Origin: Mesostigma viride
Taxonomy: Eukaryota; Streptophyta; Mesostigmatophyceae; Mesostigmatales; Mesostigmataceae
Length of the DNA stretch: 64,000 bases
Assembly (NCBI GenBank): GCA_009746045.1
Contig: RPFO01000643.1
Coordinates: forward strand, 387,089 to 451,088
Reading direction: 5' to 3'
In this document: piece by piece, positions 1 to 9,558 of the stretch
How positions within the stretch are numbered: position 1 is the first letter of the stretch
Layout: every line of letters begins with the position of its first letter
Notes under the pieces: generated by a model
What the model was told of the DNA's origin: nothing
What the model saw: only the letters and a program-made list of their open reading frames with translations
Database searches by the model: none
Translations under genes and position numbers: made by a program

Positions 1-240
1 CTCTCAGCCAAACCATTGGCCTGAGAATGCTCCCGAGAAGTGGGACGGTACCCATGATCAATAAGACATCCATCCAGGAACTCCTGGAACTCACCCCTGA
101 ACTCACCACCCTGGTCCGCGGCTATCTCCGCGGGAGCCCCAAACCTGGTCATCAAGTAACGTGCGTGTTTGCAACTTGCCCGTTGAAACTCTGCGGCGGA
201 GTCAATTGTCGGTGAGAGCCTCCTCCTTATGCTTGCAAAT
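1..240 (-). pseudogene. Ty3/Gypsy-type integrase fragment
   Basis: Read on the minus strand, this segment stays open and gives the second half of a retroviral-type integrase core. It shows an RFGAPAEI turn, then the second catalytic Asp in ADQGGEF, and the TSREHSQANGLAE stretch that carries the third acidic residue region. This is the usual order of an rve domain (family knowledge). The fragment runs off the left window edge, so any reverse transcriptase or LTR would lie outside. A second integrase piece of the same strand lies at 5479-5612. Other elements lie between them, so they may be one broken element or two copies. No LTR is visible. Confidence 0.7.
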
Positions 241-280
241 TTGTGACAAACTCGGTGGATGGATGGATGAATGGATGGAC

Positions 281-570
281 TAGACGTGACGGGCTCACAC
301 CCGGGCAGCCTCCTGGTTTGTCTGTAATATGGAGGCAGATGGTACACAAGGATAGATGGCAAGTAGTGATGAAGGAGACCACCCCCAAGTCTGTGGGGGC
401 TCCTCGTGTGACCGCGTATGGCATTCATAGCGATTCGGGCCGCGGTGCCCACAACCCTGTAACTAGGACCTAGATAACTTACACCATCCATTCCATCCCA
501 TGTTCCCCTCCCACTGAGGACTTATGCTCACGTGACGCAGTCACGCGTCTATTATAATTAATTAATTAAT
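281..570 (+). mobile_element. LINE family A, 3'-end copy A0 (ORF2 C-terminus plus 3' UTR, TTAA tail)
   Basis: A 5'-truncated copy of family A. It encodes the ORF2 C-terminal stretch GLSVIWRQM...DRWQVVMKETTPK, then a 3' UTR with the cctcccactgagg hairpin, and ends in a (TTAA)n tail at 551-570. The same segment recurs at 2690-2939, 2940-3200, 12078-12300, 12445-12735 and, in part, 55705-55797. A G-family element is inserted in its tail at position 575. Confidence 0.8.
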
Positions 571-574
571 GGAT

Positions 575-2551
575 TGAATTGAATTGAATTGTAACATAAC
601 TCCGTTGGGAGTATATGTAGCACATAGCCCAGAGAAGGGGCATATGGCCTATCATACATTCTAAGCTACTTCCTGCAAGGGTGGGAATGTAAACAACACT
701 TGCTCTAGGTGCACTAGGGCACCTGCACCACCCAGAGTTTCAGGCAACACCCAGCGAAGGGGAGCCTGTCATAGGTGGGGAAGATCATCATGGCGGCTAT
801 ACAAGAGCTAGGACATAGCTAGTTCTCTACAGAGAGCATCTCTCTGCATGGCATAGCATAATCAAATAAAGCTAGGCATCATCTGGAGTGTGGCTCATCA
901 TAGGCACACATGTACATGATTAAATAAAGCGCGTGGCTTAGCTGGGATAGGGCCTCTAGGAGGCGTACATGTACATGGCCACGGTCTATCTATTCTACAC
1001 TACTGCTGTATTCCCCTATCTGGAGTCGCTGGGGCCGCGGGGGTCGCCTGCCAGGGCTTGTGGCCGACGTAGATGGCCGCCCCCTTCCAGTACACCGGCT
1101 GCCCCGCCTTGGTCTGCCGGAGCTGGAGGTAGGTCGGCCATAGCTCCCGTCGCCGTACGTTGTTGCTGCGCCAGGGTCAAGTCGTCGTCAAGGGTGAAGA
1201 GAGTCTTCTCGAGCCGCTTGCGGCGTCTGAGAAAAGAAATCTTGTCCGCCGGGGTCTTAAAGGTGAGAAGGAGCGGGGGCGGCCCTGCCTTACCCCGCGC
1301 GCGGGGAAGGCGGTGGGCGGCCAGCTCGATCTCACCAGTAAGGCCCATGCGATCAAGGATTTCTCTCTCAAAAGCACGCGCAAGCTTCTCGGAATTCTCA
1401 CCTTCCTCCATCTTGAGATTCTTGACAATGACGTTGAGGCTGCGCTTGGCGAGCTCGGCCTCCTCGCGGAGGTCAAGCGTCTGCCGTTGAAGCTGGGCTG
1501 CGACAGCGGAGGTGGTGGAGGTGGTGTGTTGCTTAAGCATGTCCGCCCAGGTGGTGATGGGAGGAGCATCGCCGGTCAGGCCAGCCGGGGCTGGCTTGGC
1601 GGCAATGTCCTTCACTGCCTGGGCGGTGAGGCCTGCGGTGTTCTGCAGGACCTCGATAGCGATGGCATTGTTCTTAAGACGCTGGTCGATGTCGAGGAGC
1701 TGGGCTTTGATGTCGGCGGTGGAGGTGGAGGTGGCAGTGGAGGTGGAGGTGAGGAGGGTGGAGGTGGAGGTGACGGTGGTGGAAATGTGAGGGAGCTCAG
1801 TAGCCAGCGTGCCGCCCATTGCCGCCACATCTGCGGCAAGGGGGGTCACGTGCTGCTGAAAGGCTTCCGTGAGGATGGAGCGGTATGTGGCTGCGGAGAT
1901 GGTGGGGGCCAGGATCTCGCCGTCAGACTTCGTCAGCAGGGAACAAAGAATCATGTGCTGAAGCTCGGGCCGGGGGTACAAGCCCGTCAGCAGCAGTTCG
2001 CGGCTCTGTGTAAAATTACGGCCGTCAAATTCCAGTAGGCGACGGATGCTGTGAAAGTAGATGCACAGCTCAAGAAGCGAGGCGTAGTCCCCGAAGAAAA
2101 TGCATTTCATAGCAGCGACCGGAGAAATGTTGTTGAACCAGTCGTGATCGTCGGCATGGAAGGAGTGGTACTTGAAACGCGGTTCGCGTGGAAAGGATGA
2201 GCGGCTGCGTTTAGGGTCTGGCGAGGCCGATGGCGAGGCAGGAAGCCCGGGAGGGTTCTGGGCGGCCACCAGTGCGCGACTAGTGTCACCACTGCCTTCC
2301 GGCCCTGAAGGCGAAGCTGCAGCCGGAGCTGCAGACGTATTTTCATTGCCGAGCGCAGCCGTCAGGCTGCGTTGCGTCGATGGGCGTTTGCTCATCGTAT
2401 ATTGCGTAATAGCGTCGGAAAATTATATCAGTGCATGTGCGTCTTAGAAAGACGAAGCGATTGTGATATTCACGACTAAATTCGGTGCTCAAACGTGAAA
2501 GTTATGAGCGCCGCCGTCAGCCATGGCTACCTCGTGGCTCGTGGCTCGTAG
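575..2551 (-). mobile_element. ORF1-only LINE-like element, family G, with 12-bp TSD
   Basis: The element reads right to left: a 5' leader (2551-2396), an ORF1 (2395 to about 1000), a 3' UTR, a terminal hairpin at 600-611 and a (CAATT)n tail at 575-591. The 12-base string TAATTAATGGAT occurs at 563-574 and again at 2552-2563, immediately flanking the element, so it is a TSD. The insertion point is the (TTAA)n tail of copy A0. There is no ORF2, endonuclease or RT between ORF1 and the tail. The unit therefore resembles half-L1 elements that rely on a partner's RT (inference). Its 3' end recurs at 5897-6060. Confidence 0.75.
1016..2395 (-). CDS. LINE ORF1-like nucleic-acid-binding protein (family G)
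   Basis: An open frame of 459 codons starts MSKRPSTQRSLTAALG. A Ser/Ala/Pro-rich N-terminus is followed by a region beginning FHADDHDWFNNISPVAAMK, a Thr/Ser-rich low-complexity segment (STTVTSTSTLL), a predicted coiled coil (TLDLREEAELAKRSLN) and an RRM-like C-terminal domain (LNVIVKNLKMEEGENSEKL ... LLLTFKTPADKISFLRRRK). This is the layout of L1-type ORF1 proteins, which bind element RNA and act as chaperones (family knowledge). Compared with family D, the reading frame shifts near 1160. In another frame the family ending (LWPTYLQLRQTKAGQPVYWKG) continues, so this copy is probably inactive at its C-terminus. Confidence 0.65.
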   Translation of the reverse strand: MSKRPSTQRSLTAALGNENTSAAPAAASPSGPEGSGDTSRALVAAQNPPGLPASPSASPDPKRSRSSFPREPRFKYHSFHADDHDWFNNISPVAAMKCIFFGDYASLLELCIYFHSIRRLLEFDGRNFTQSRELLLTGLYPRPELQHMILCSLLTKSDGEILAPTISAATYRSILTEAFQQHVTPLAADVAAMGGTLATELPHISTTVTSTSTLLTSTSTATSTSTADIKAQLLDIDQRLKNNAIAIEVLQNTAGLTAQAVKDIAAKPAPAGLTGDAPPITTWADMLKQHTTSTTSAVAAQLQRQTLDLREEAELAKRSLNVIVKNLKMEEGENSEKLARAFEREILDRMGLTGEIELAAHRLPRARGKAGPPPLLLTFKTPADKISFLRRRKRLEKTLFTLDDDLTLAQQQRTATGAMADLPPAPADQGGAAGVLEGGGHLRRPQALAGDPRGPSDSR

Positions 2552-2689
2552 TAATTAATGGATGGATGGATGGATTGACGGAGTTTTATCCCCTATTCCT
2601 ATGTTTTCTCATGTGTACGGCCTTATAAGCTTCGCCAATTCTGGCGAACCTAACGGTTCTTCCGAAAATTGGCTCCGCCAGATTAATTA

Positions 2690-2939
2690 CTTAATTAATT
2701 AATTAATAGACACGTGACTGCGTCACGTGAGCATAAGTCCTCAGTGGGAGGGGAACATGGGATGGAATGGATGGTATAAGCTATCTAGGTCCTAGTTACA
2801 GGGGTGTGGGCACCGCGGCCCGAATCGCTATGAATGCCATACTTGGTCACACGCGGAGCCCCCACAGGCTTGGGGGTGGTCTCCTTCATCACTACTTGCC
2901 ATCTATCCTTGCGCGCCATCTGCCTCCATTAATTAATTA
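2690..2939 (-). mobile_element. LINE family A outer copy, 3' half (A1)
   Basis: This holds the 3' UTR and the end of ORF2 of family A with its (TTAA)n tail at 2690-2706. It joins the segment at 5177-5478 to form one outer copy. That copy is split by the inner copy at 2940-5176, and the 9-bp TSD (TGCCTCCAT on the plus strand) is at 2931-2939 and 5177-5185. Confidence 0.75.
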
Positions 2940-5176
2940 ATAGACACGTGACTGCGTCACGTGAGCATAAGTCCTCAGTGGGAGGGGAACATCATGGGAT
3001 GGAATGGATGGTATATGCTATCATCTAGGTCCTAGTTACAGGGGTGTGGGCACCGCGGCCCGAATCGCTATGAATGCCATACTTGGTCACACGCGGAGCC
3101 CCCACAGGCTTGGGGGTGGTCTCCTTCATCACTACTTGCCATCTATCCTTGCGCACCATCTGCCTCCATATTACAGACAAACCAGGAGGCTGCCCGGGGG
3201 TGAGCCCGTCACGTCTAGCGTAGCACATGTCCATGCCGAGTCTATCACGAAAAGTCCACGGGTGGCGGCCCTGCCGCGCGCGGCCGGGGGCACGCCAGGT
3301 GAGGACATATCGCCCAGGCTGGGCGGGCTTGGTGCCAGCTAGTCTATCTGATGTATCTACCTGATCTGTGCGGGCCAGGTGCCCGGCTAGGCCCAGGCGC
3401 CTGTGCCTAATAATGTGGGAAACATAGGGCAAATCAGCGTACAAATCCTCATTACTAATGTGCAAACCAAAGGGGATGTTAAGGGCCTTGCGCAGCATCT
3501 GGGTGACGGCGCCGTCGAGTCGTTGCTCCAGCTCCTGCATCAGTGTCCACGTCTCCGGGCGCCGTAGGTCAGGATCGTCAGAATGACGACCTTGAAGAGG
3601 TCACGCTTGACGATCCGGGGTAGGGCGGGGTTGCTCCACCAGCGGCGGTGGTCATGGAGGTGCGCCCACGCCATGCCGATCCGTGTCGTCATGTCGTCCT
3701 CGCAGTCGGGAAGCCAATTACTGCCGAGCAGCTTGAAGCGGCCTGAAGGAGGGTAGTTGACCTCGGCATCGTCTAAGAGGCGGAGTGTGGGTGGGGGCCC
3801 TGCCATGCCGAGGGCCAGGGCCTCCGTTTTGGGGCTGATTTCTAGACCAACCGCCCGAGCCTCGAGCGCCGGGCAGTCCAGCCAAAGTTGGGCAGACTCC
3901 GGCTTCTCGATGAGCGTGATGTCGTCGGCATAAATGAGGTCAGCTAGTAAGTTCTGCTTGTTAGTCGGCCCCCCTTCCCCAAGCTCGTTCGTGATCGCTA
4001 GGCCAGGGGCACGGCCTGCAATGCTAGCAAAGCGAGCACATGCCTGGCGCATGACATAATCCACTACAATAATAAACAGGTACGGCGACAGGACGCAACC
4101 CTGCCAGACGCCGGTCTGCAGTGGGCATGGCGGGGTAATGCCGTGTTGAGTGCGCACCGAAGTGGTCGACCCCTCATACTGTACAGCGTGCGGATGACGG
4201 TAATCAGGGGAGTGGGGACGCGAGCGCGAGCAAGTACAGCCCATAGAGCGTCCCAGAGGACAGAATCAAAAGCCTTGATGAAGTCGACGAAGATCAGGAT
4301 GGCGGGAAACTCACCAGGTTGCAGGAGAGCGATTTCCTCGAAGAGGCGACGCGCGACGAAGATGGCCATGACGGTGTTGCGCCCAGGACGGAAGCCCATT
4401 TGACTTTCCCCAAGGTGACAGTCGAGAGCAGAACGAAGGCGGTTGAGGATCATGCGCATGAACAACTTAAGTGCGGCGCTCTGGATGCCGACTCCTCTGT
4501 AGTTGGCGGGGTCGTCAGGGGAACCTTTGTTTTTGTACAGCATAATACGGTAGCTGTGCTGCCACTCAGGAATCGGCGGCGCGTCGGCAAGCAGGATCCG
4601 GTTGCAGACGTCAAGCAGGAACCCCGTGAGCGCCGTCAGCTTAATCACCGGGGCTGGGAGCTGGTCAGGTCCAACGGCGGCATAAAAGCGGAGTTGCTTG
4701 GCGGCGGTGCTCAGCTCGAGCTCGGTGAACGGCGGGAGCTCGTTGGGGTCGGCCAGGGGTTCCGTCAGGGCTGGGTACGTAGTAGTCCTGCTCAGCGGCG
4801 GGCGGCGTGGGCGGCGCAGGGACGTCCGCCGGTGCTACTGCCAGGCGTGCGGCCGCCAGAGGGCCAAGCGGCGGAGGCGGCGGGGGGGCGCCGAGCACTG
4901 AGCCGGGACTGGGAGGAATACCACTGGTCGAGCTGCTGCTGCGGTGAGCCAGAGAGCGTCCTCGGCGCCGGCTGCGCGCCGCCGGCGGGCCGTTGGGCGT
5001 GACGCAGGCGGGTCCAGGCGTACTTGCCGTGCTGGTCCTTGAGGTGGGCGAAGTACTCGCGGACATGAAGGTCCTCCTGCTCCTTGGTCGCCTGCCGGAT
5101 GGCTGAGTGGTAATCGGCTTTGAGGCGGGCGTAGCGGGCGGGGTCGCTGTTGTCGCGCAGGGCTTGCCGGGCCATA
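2940..5176 (-). mobile_element. LINE family A inner copy (A2), RT-bearing, 5'-truncated
   Basis: A 2.24 kb family A copy, 5'-truncated and inserted in another A copy with TSD TGCCTCCAT. The minus strand encodes the linker before the RT (DNSDPARYARLKADYHSAIR, about 5170-5100), then RT motifs NYRGVGIQSAALKLFMR, FVDFIKAFDSVLWDAL (motif A), GVWQGCVLSPYLF (motif B) and YADDITLIE (motif C). The C-terminal LTYGA..., NEDLYADLPYVSHIIRHRR and AGHLARTDQ blocks follow. It ends with 3' UTR and a (TTAA)n tail. Frameshifts near 4200 and 3550 break ORF2, so it is dead. The endonuclease half is absent. RT class is LINE. The exact clade (L1-like or RTE-like) is not decided here. Confidence 0.85.
3025..4648 (-). 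pseudogene. Family A ORF2 reverse transcriptase, broken by two frameshifts
   Basis: Three overlapping minus-strand frames (4648-4064, 4244-3540 and 3540-3025) together cover palm, thumb and C-terminal region of one LINE RT. Catalytic aspartates are visible in FVDFIKAFD and YADD. The frame changes near 4200, between motifs A and B, and near 3550, after FKVVILTILTYGA. An upstream extension to about 5066 in the first frame includes LPPFTELELSTAAKQLRFYA. The final frame ends with RDGLTPGQPPGLSVIWRQMV and a stop at 3025. Confidence 0.8.
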
Positions 5177-5478
5177 TGCCTCCATATTACAGACAAACCA
5201 GGAGGCTGCCCAGGGGTGAGCCCGTCACGTCTAGTGTAGCACATGTCCATGCCGAGTCTATCACGAAATGTCCACGGGTGGCGGCCCAGCCGCGCGCGGC
5301 CGGGGGCACGCCAGGTTAGGACATATCGCCCAGGCTGGGCGGGCTTGGTGCCAGCTAGTCTATCTGAGGTATCTACCTGATCTGTGCGGGCCAGGTGCCC
5401 GGCTAGGCCCAGGCGCCTGTGCCTAATAAGGTGGGAAACATAGGGCAAATCAGCGTACAAATCCTCATTACTAACTCC
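5177..5478 (-). mobile_element. LINE family A outer copy, 5' half (A3)
   Basis: This encodes the same C-terminal ORF2 block as A2 (SNEDLYADLPYVSHLIRHRR ... GLSVIWRHM) and stops where A2 begins. Its continuation is A1 (2939-2690). At 5478 it abuts an integrase fragment. Confidence 0.75.
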
Positions 5479-5612
5479 GCCAGATGATGTCTGCAAAATG
5501 CTTTGCTGTGGTAGCGGCATGCTTGTCAGCGATGGGGATCAGCTCAACCCATTTTCTAAAGCTCTCCACGCCCACCATGACATCTAGAGGTTGCCGTCGC
5601 AACCATGACATA
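5479..5612 (-). pseudogene. Ty3/Gypsy-type integrase fragment, N-terminal part of core
   Basis: The minus strand gives PLDVMVGVESFRKWVELIPI followed by ADKHAATTAKHFADIIW, which matches the first half of an rve integrase core just before the RFGAP turn. Compare the fragment at 1-240, which starts near that turn. The first catalytic Asp position reads V-G-V-E here instead of the usual V-x-V-D, another sign of decay. It is cut off at 5478 by family A sequence. Confidence 0.6.
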
Positions 5613-5649
5613 GAGGTTGCCATGGGACACTCCACACCGTGGGACGAAG

Positions 5650-5765
5650 TAAAACAGCCTATAGCCGCGCTGCGCGCCGCAAAGTCAGCCCGCGTGCGGC
5701 AGAGCCGGCAAGTCAGTGTCAGCCAATTAGCCCGGGTAAGCGCTACCGAATGGCGCTCGTCTATA
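5650..5765 (-). pseudogene. C-terminal remnant of a family C-like (RLE-type) retrotransposon
   Basis: The minus strand encodes SVALTRANWLTLTCRLCRTR then ADFAARSAA. This lines up with the last residues of the big element at 13029-19524, which end SVALTRARMADIMLRRTRAD then FAVQQGY. It is a short, diverged relative directly 5' of the integrase fragment. Confidence 0.5.
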
Positions 5766-5896
5766 TACATGCACGCGACTGCGTCCTGTGGGCATAATAT
5801 AGTTATCTCTTTGATAGCATAGTTGTCTCACATATACTGGGGCCATTGTGACAAGGAGCAGAGCATAGACAGACAACTTTAACAGGCTTGCGTGGA

Positions 5897-6060
5897 TGGA
5901 GTGGTGCAGGTGCACATTGTGCACCCAGAGCAGGTGTAGTTTACACTATACCCTTGCAGGAAGTAGCCCAGAATCTATTAAAAGCCATATGCCCCTTCTC
6001 AGGGATATGTGCTACATGCACTCCCAACGGAGATATGTTCCCATTAATTAATTAATTAAT
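5897..6060 (+). mobile_element. Family G 3'-end fragment
   Basis: This segment matches the 3' UTR of the G element (minus 595-760), including gcaggaagtag, catatgccccttct and the terminal hairpin CTCC-CAAC-GGAG at 6021-6032. It ends in a (TTAA)n tail at 6043-6060. No coding sequence remains. Confidence 0.7.
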
Positions 6061-6910
6061 TGATTATTTAATTAATGGATGGATCTCATAAACGTTCTCA
6101 TATATTGCATGCAGCATGGATGCAGATACCATGGATGTGAATGGACAGTTAACTATGCGAATTTCGATGAATAATGTGGTCCAAGCATACTTCGGATACT
6201 AGCTGACTGCAGGAAGTCAGGCAGGCATACCGCAACCCATGACAACTTGATAAACCTGCACAAGCACACTGAGGGGTGTGCCTAAGCTTCACAAAGTAGC
6301 ATAATAGATAACCAGCATGGGGTCAAACGAGAGTCTCCCCACGTTTTGCTGGCATGCCTAATCATACATAGAAAGGCTATTATTATGTAGCCCCCCGGAA
6401 TTCACTACGCCGGGCCTTCGCTGCTTTGCATGTGGGAAGCGGCAACAAATGGCTTGCACTGCATGCTGCGCTGGTTGCCTCTTTGATACAGCTTGCATGG
6501 TTATGTACAAACTACAAGCACGACTGGAATAAGTATCCAGATCAGCCATTGAGCACAGGCCAAGGCAAGATCAAGGCAGCACATGCTAAACAGTATGTGC
6601 ATACTCCCCATTCTGCCAAGAAACGTAACGTAACATTCTTCGTTGCTCATTAGTACCAACTTGCATAGCCGGGCCTTTTGCAGGCGACGTGGTCTGCAAC
6701 AGCAAACGAATCAATGCACTGGTCAAGTGCTTGTTTTTGACACTGGTTGACGGGCAGCGGGGGCGGACGACCGCCTACATGCAACAGGCATGAGATCGAT
6801 TCCTTGGATTGTCATTCCGACGGTTTTGGCGCCATGCACTCACTTGCCGGGAATGAGCCGACGGCGGCACATGCCCAGTTTGTCGGAGGACAGTTTAGTC
6901 AACTCACGAG
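6061..6910. other. Intergenic, no gene recognised
   Basis: A few short open frames exist, none with a recognisable domain. Bases 6460-6500 match part of a dispersed repeat (ctgcgctggttgcctctttg) also seen near 26080, 46215 and 58920. Confidence 0.5.
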
Positions 6911-7444
6911 CTACTTGCTCTTGGACGGGTCAGCCTCTGCGTATTTCTTCAACAACAACTTCTTGTATTCTTCCTGGTTCGCCCACAATTCAGCCGCGTG
7001 CAAATTCAAGGGGCTTTCGTTGTTTGGCTCCGCTAGCAGAGATTGAATAGACAGAAGTATTGTCCGGACGTTGTAAACCGCGGACCACTTTTCTTTGAGA
7101 ATGTCAAGGCAGATGTTGCCATGGAGATCCACGTTGGGGTGGAAGCAGCTGGTCTCGAATCGCACAGTAGGGGCCTTGAAAGGATAGTCCGCAGGGAACT
7201 TGAGGCTCAGTTTAAAGCTGAGGCCCGCGTACACTGTGTCTGCCCCACCCACCAGCGTGCCAATCCAGTTAAAGATGTTGTCCCCTTCTGGGAACGCAGA
7301 GATGCCAGGATCGCCCGAAATCATCAATTGCATCAATTCTTGCTGGAGCCGCTTCGTGACAGAGTGGCTATCTACCGGAGTAACAGCCGGTCTCTCATTT
7401 TTCTGGCTCACGGCGGATGGAATATGCATCGCGTTCTGCGCCAT
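6911..7444 (-). CDS. UBE2C-like (UBC19/20 in plants): Ubiquitin-conjugating enzyme E2, UBE2C/UbcH10 type
   Basis: An intact, intronless ORF of 177 codons from [10 protein letters not shown]; an in-frame Met upstream (7522) would add 26 unrelated residues. The UBC fold is complete: [20 protein letters not shown] at residues 31-50, the HPN motif at 102-104 and the active-site cysteine at 112 in [14 protein letters not shown]. The stretch [20 protein letters not shown] and LHAAELW follow. The ISAFPEGDN insertion signature and the short N-terminal extension point to the C-type E2, which hands ubiquitin to the anaphase-promoting complex in mitosis (family knowledge). Length fits the family (about 180). 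The other host genes here are cut by many introns, so the lack of introns raises the possibility of a retrocopy, although no poly(A) or TSD is evident. Confidence 0.9.
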   Translation of the reverse strand: MAQNAMHIPSAVSQKNERPAVTPVDSHSVTKRLQQELMQLMISGDPGISAFPEGDNIFNWIGTLVGGADTVYAGLSFKLSLKFPADYPFKAPTVRFETSCFHPNVDLHGNICLDILKEKWSAVYNVRTILLSIQSLLAEPNNESPLNLHAAELWANQEEYKKLLLKKYAEADPSKSK

Positions 7445-7522
7445 AGCTAATATGGTACAACACGTCAGGATCGACCCGCAGTGCAGCTGGCCCTCTCGTC
7501 CGGCTTGAATGTTAACGGCCAC

Positions 7523-8162
7523 GACCGCGGGTGCCCAACGGTCCTGACTTCTTGAGGTCAGCTTTTGAGGGCTTTGACAAAGTTACGTTCGCGCCGCGCC
7601 GCGCCAGCTCGGCCTACAACTGTCAGCGCACGGTAGAAAGCATAACAACTCTGTCTGGCAACTGGACTGACTGACTGACTGACAAGACCGTAGGTATGCT
7701 CTGTTGTTGCAAGTTCTGCGAGTCGCTTTTTCGACTACAGGAACTTAGTAATTGTCTACTTTCCACGCGGAGAAGCACGGAATCCTTGTCATAAGAGGCG
7801 CATGTGCCATGCCACCTCAGCACCAGCCTCTAGAAACCTGGTAGCCCAGCGACACGTGACAACGAAACGGACCCAGAAATAATCCACTCGCGGAATGACG
7901 CAGTTTGCGAACACAGGAAATTCCTTCTGCAGGCGTCGACGCCCACATTCACCAGCCAAATCGAATCGTCAACGTTACAGCTAAACGCACGCCAGGAAAA
8001 TTCTCGTGAAATTCGAAGCATTGTCGGATTACATTCGTCTGCCTTGTTCTTGTTTCCGCCGCCGTTGCGCCTGCGGAATTCCTTTGCTGGAACACCCCCA
8101 CGCGGTACAGAAGCGGAATTTCGTCGATCAAGTGATATAATCGGCAATTCGAAGGAGGAAGT
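7523..8162. other. Upstream region of the E2 gene, no gene recognised
   Basis: The sequence is mixed-composition and contains a short (gact)n stretch near 7665-7682. Minus-strand ORFs of 60-116 codons at 7623-8180 show no recognisable domain. The region probably holds the E2 promoter (inference). Confidence 0.4.
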
Positions 8163-8819
8163 ATGGCGCGCCAATTCCATCCATTCTACGTGCCCCCTCC
8201 TGTTGTACAGGAGGCTATGCGGGGACGGCTGCTCACGACCCTCTATTCACCGTTGGAACCTGTGGCGCTCACCATGATGAGGATCAAGGCGCTTTTGCCT
8301 GCTGATGTTGGGCCCCTTCGTCGCCGGCCGCCCCGCCTGAGCGGCCATCCCGCGGATATCATGCCCCGCAAGAGGGCTTCAGATCATGATCATCCAGCCG
8401 CATTGTATGGACGCAAGAAAGAGAAGAAAGTATCTTGTCATTTACTCGGCCATTCTGTCGATCGCCCCGCGAGGTCGATGAGGCTGGTTTCCTCACGGCC
8501 CGCGAGTGCGAGCAGGTCTCGCGCGCCACGAAGGCTCCTTTCCAGCTCAGAGCTTCCGTTCAAGCTGAGCGATGCGACCGACGCAGTGGATCTGCCCATG
8601 ATCTGCCCTTGCGGATTGGTAAGCTACCGTGAATTGAATCGACAGTTGGCCGGCATTCTCGCCATGTCGCATCTGCGTCAGGCCAGAATTGGCAATTCAT
8701 CGGGGGCCGGTACTCGAAACAGCGTGGTCTGTACTAGCAAAGCCGCGAGTGTTTTCCCCACTAAGAAGCTAGTTTCAGTCAAGTCTAGTAGTGGGCAATA
8801 TACTTCGGGACAGGGCTAG
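8163..8819 (+). CDS. Unrecognised ORF, 218 codons
   Basis: An ORF starting MARQFHPFYVPPPVVQEAMR is preceded by gaaggaggaagt. The first 45 residues look protein-like; later parts are basic and Ser/Arg-rich (SRPASASRSRAPRRLLSSSE) with one PMICPCG pair of cysteines. I recognise no domain. It may be a chance frame or contain a first exon. Confidence 0.25.
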   Translation: MARQFHPFYVPPPVVQEAMRGRLLTTLYSPLEPVALTMMRIKALLPADVGPLRRRPPRLSGHPADIMPRKRASDHDHPAALYGRKKEKKVSCHLLGHSVDRPARSMRLVSSRPASASRSRAPRRLLSSSELPFKLSDATDAVDLPMICPCGLVSYRELNRQLAGILAMSHLRQARIGNSSGAGTRNSVVCTSKAASVFPTKKLVSVKSSSGQYTSGQG

Positions 8820-9003
8820 CGCTAGCATCAGTAGTGTCGCTTTTCTCCTCCGTTTCATTATCCTGATCCGTTTGAATGGCACTGAGAATCTGTGTGCACA
8901 AGTACAGGGCCGAGTGTAACTTTGTCGCAAGGCGATTGTGCACGTAAATGCCTTCGTGGCAGATAACGCAGTATCGCGGGGTTGCGTTCCCACCCAGTTT
9001 CAT
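8785..9003 (-). CDS. Short Cys-containing ORF, possible exon
   Basis: The 72-codon frame MKLGGNATPRYCVICHEGIY then VHNRLATKLHSALYLCTQIL ends in an acidic tail DQDNETEEKSDTTD. The CVICHEG pair and the hydrophobic helix-like segment look more protein-like than neighbouring frames, but no family is recognised and no splice partners are seen. Confidence 0.25.
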   Translation of the reverse strand: MKLGGNATPRYCVICHEGIYVHNRLATKLHSALYLCTQILSAIQTDQDNETEEKSDTTDASASPVPKYIAHY

Positions 9004-9097
9004 GCTTCAGATATCTTCGATCCCTTTTTTTCGTCCGAAGCGTCGAAGCCTTAAAACTAGATCGAGCATCGAACCAAGTCTATAGAGCCTTCTGCAC

Positions 9098-9558
9098 CCC
9101 CCCCCCCCCCCCCCCCACACACACACACCCACCCCGCCCCGCCCCACCCCACCCCACCCCACCCCACCCCACCCCACCCCACCCCACCCCACCCCACCCC
9201 ACCCCACCCCACCCACCCCACCCCACCCCACCCCACCCCACCCCACCCCACCCACCCCACCCCACCCCACCCCACCCACCCCACCCCACCCACCCCACCC
9301 CACCCCACCCCACCCCACCCCACCCCACCCACCACCCCACCCCACCCCACCCCACCCCACCCCACCCACCACCCCACCACCCACCCACCCCACCCCACCC
9401 CACCCCACCCCACCCACCCCACCCCACCCCACCCCACCCCACCCACCCACCACCCCACCCCACCCCACCCACCCCACCCCACCCCACCCACCCCACCACC
9501 CCACCCCACCCCACCCCACCCCACCCCACCCCACCCACCCCACCCCACCCCACCCCCC
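9098..9558. repeat. Poly-C then (ACCCC)n microsatellite
   Basis: A run of about 18 C and a short (CA)n lead into some 430 bases of ACCCC units, interrupted at intervals by ACCC and ACC units. The long open frames of Pro-His-Thr or Gly-Trp-Val here are artefacts of the repeat. The opposite strand is G-quadruplex-prone. Confidence 0.95.
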
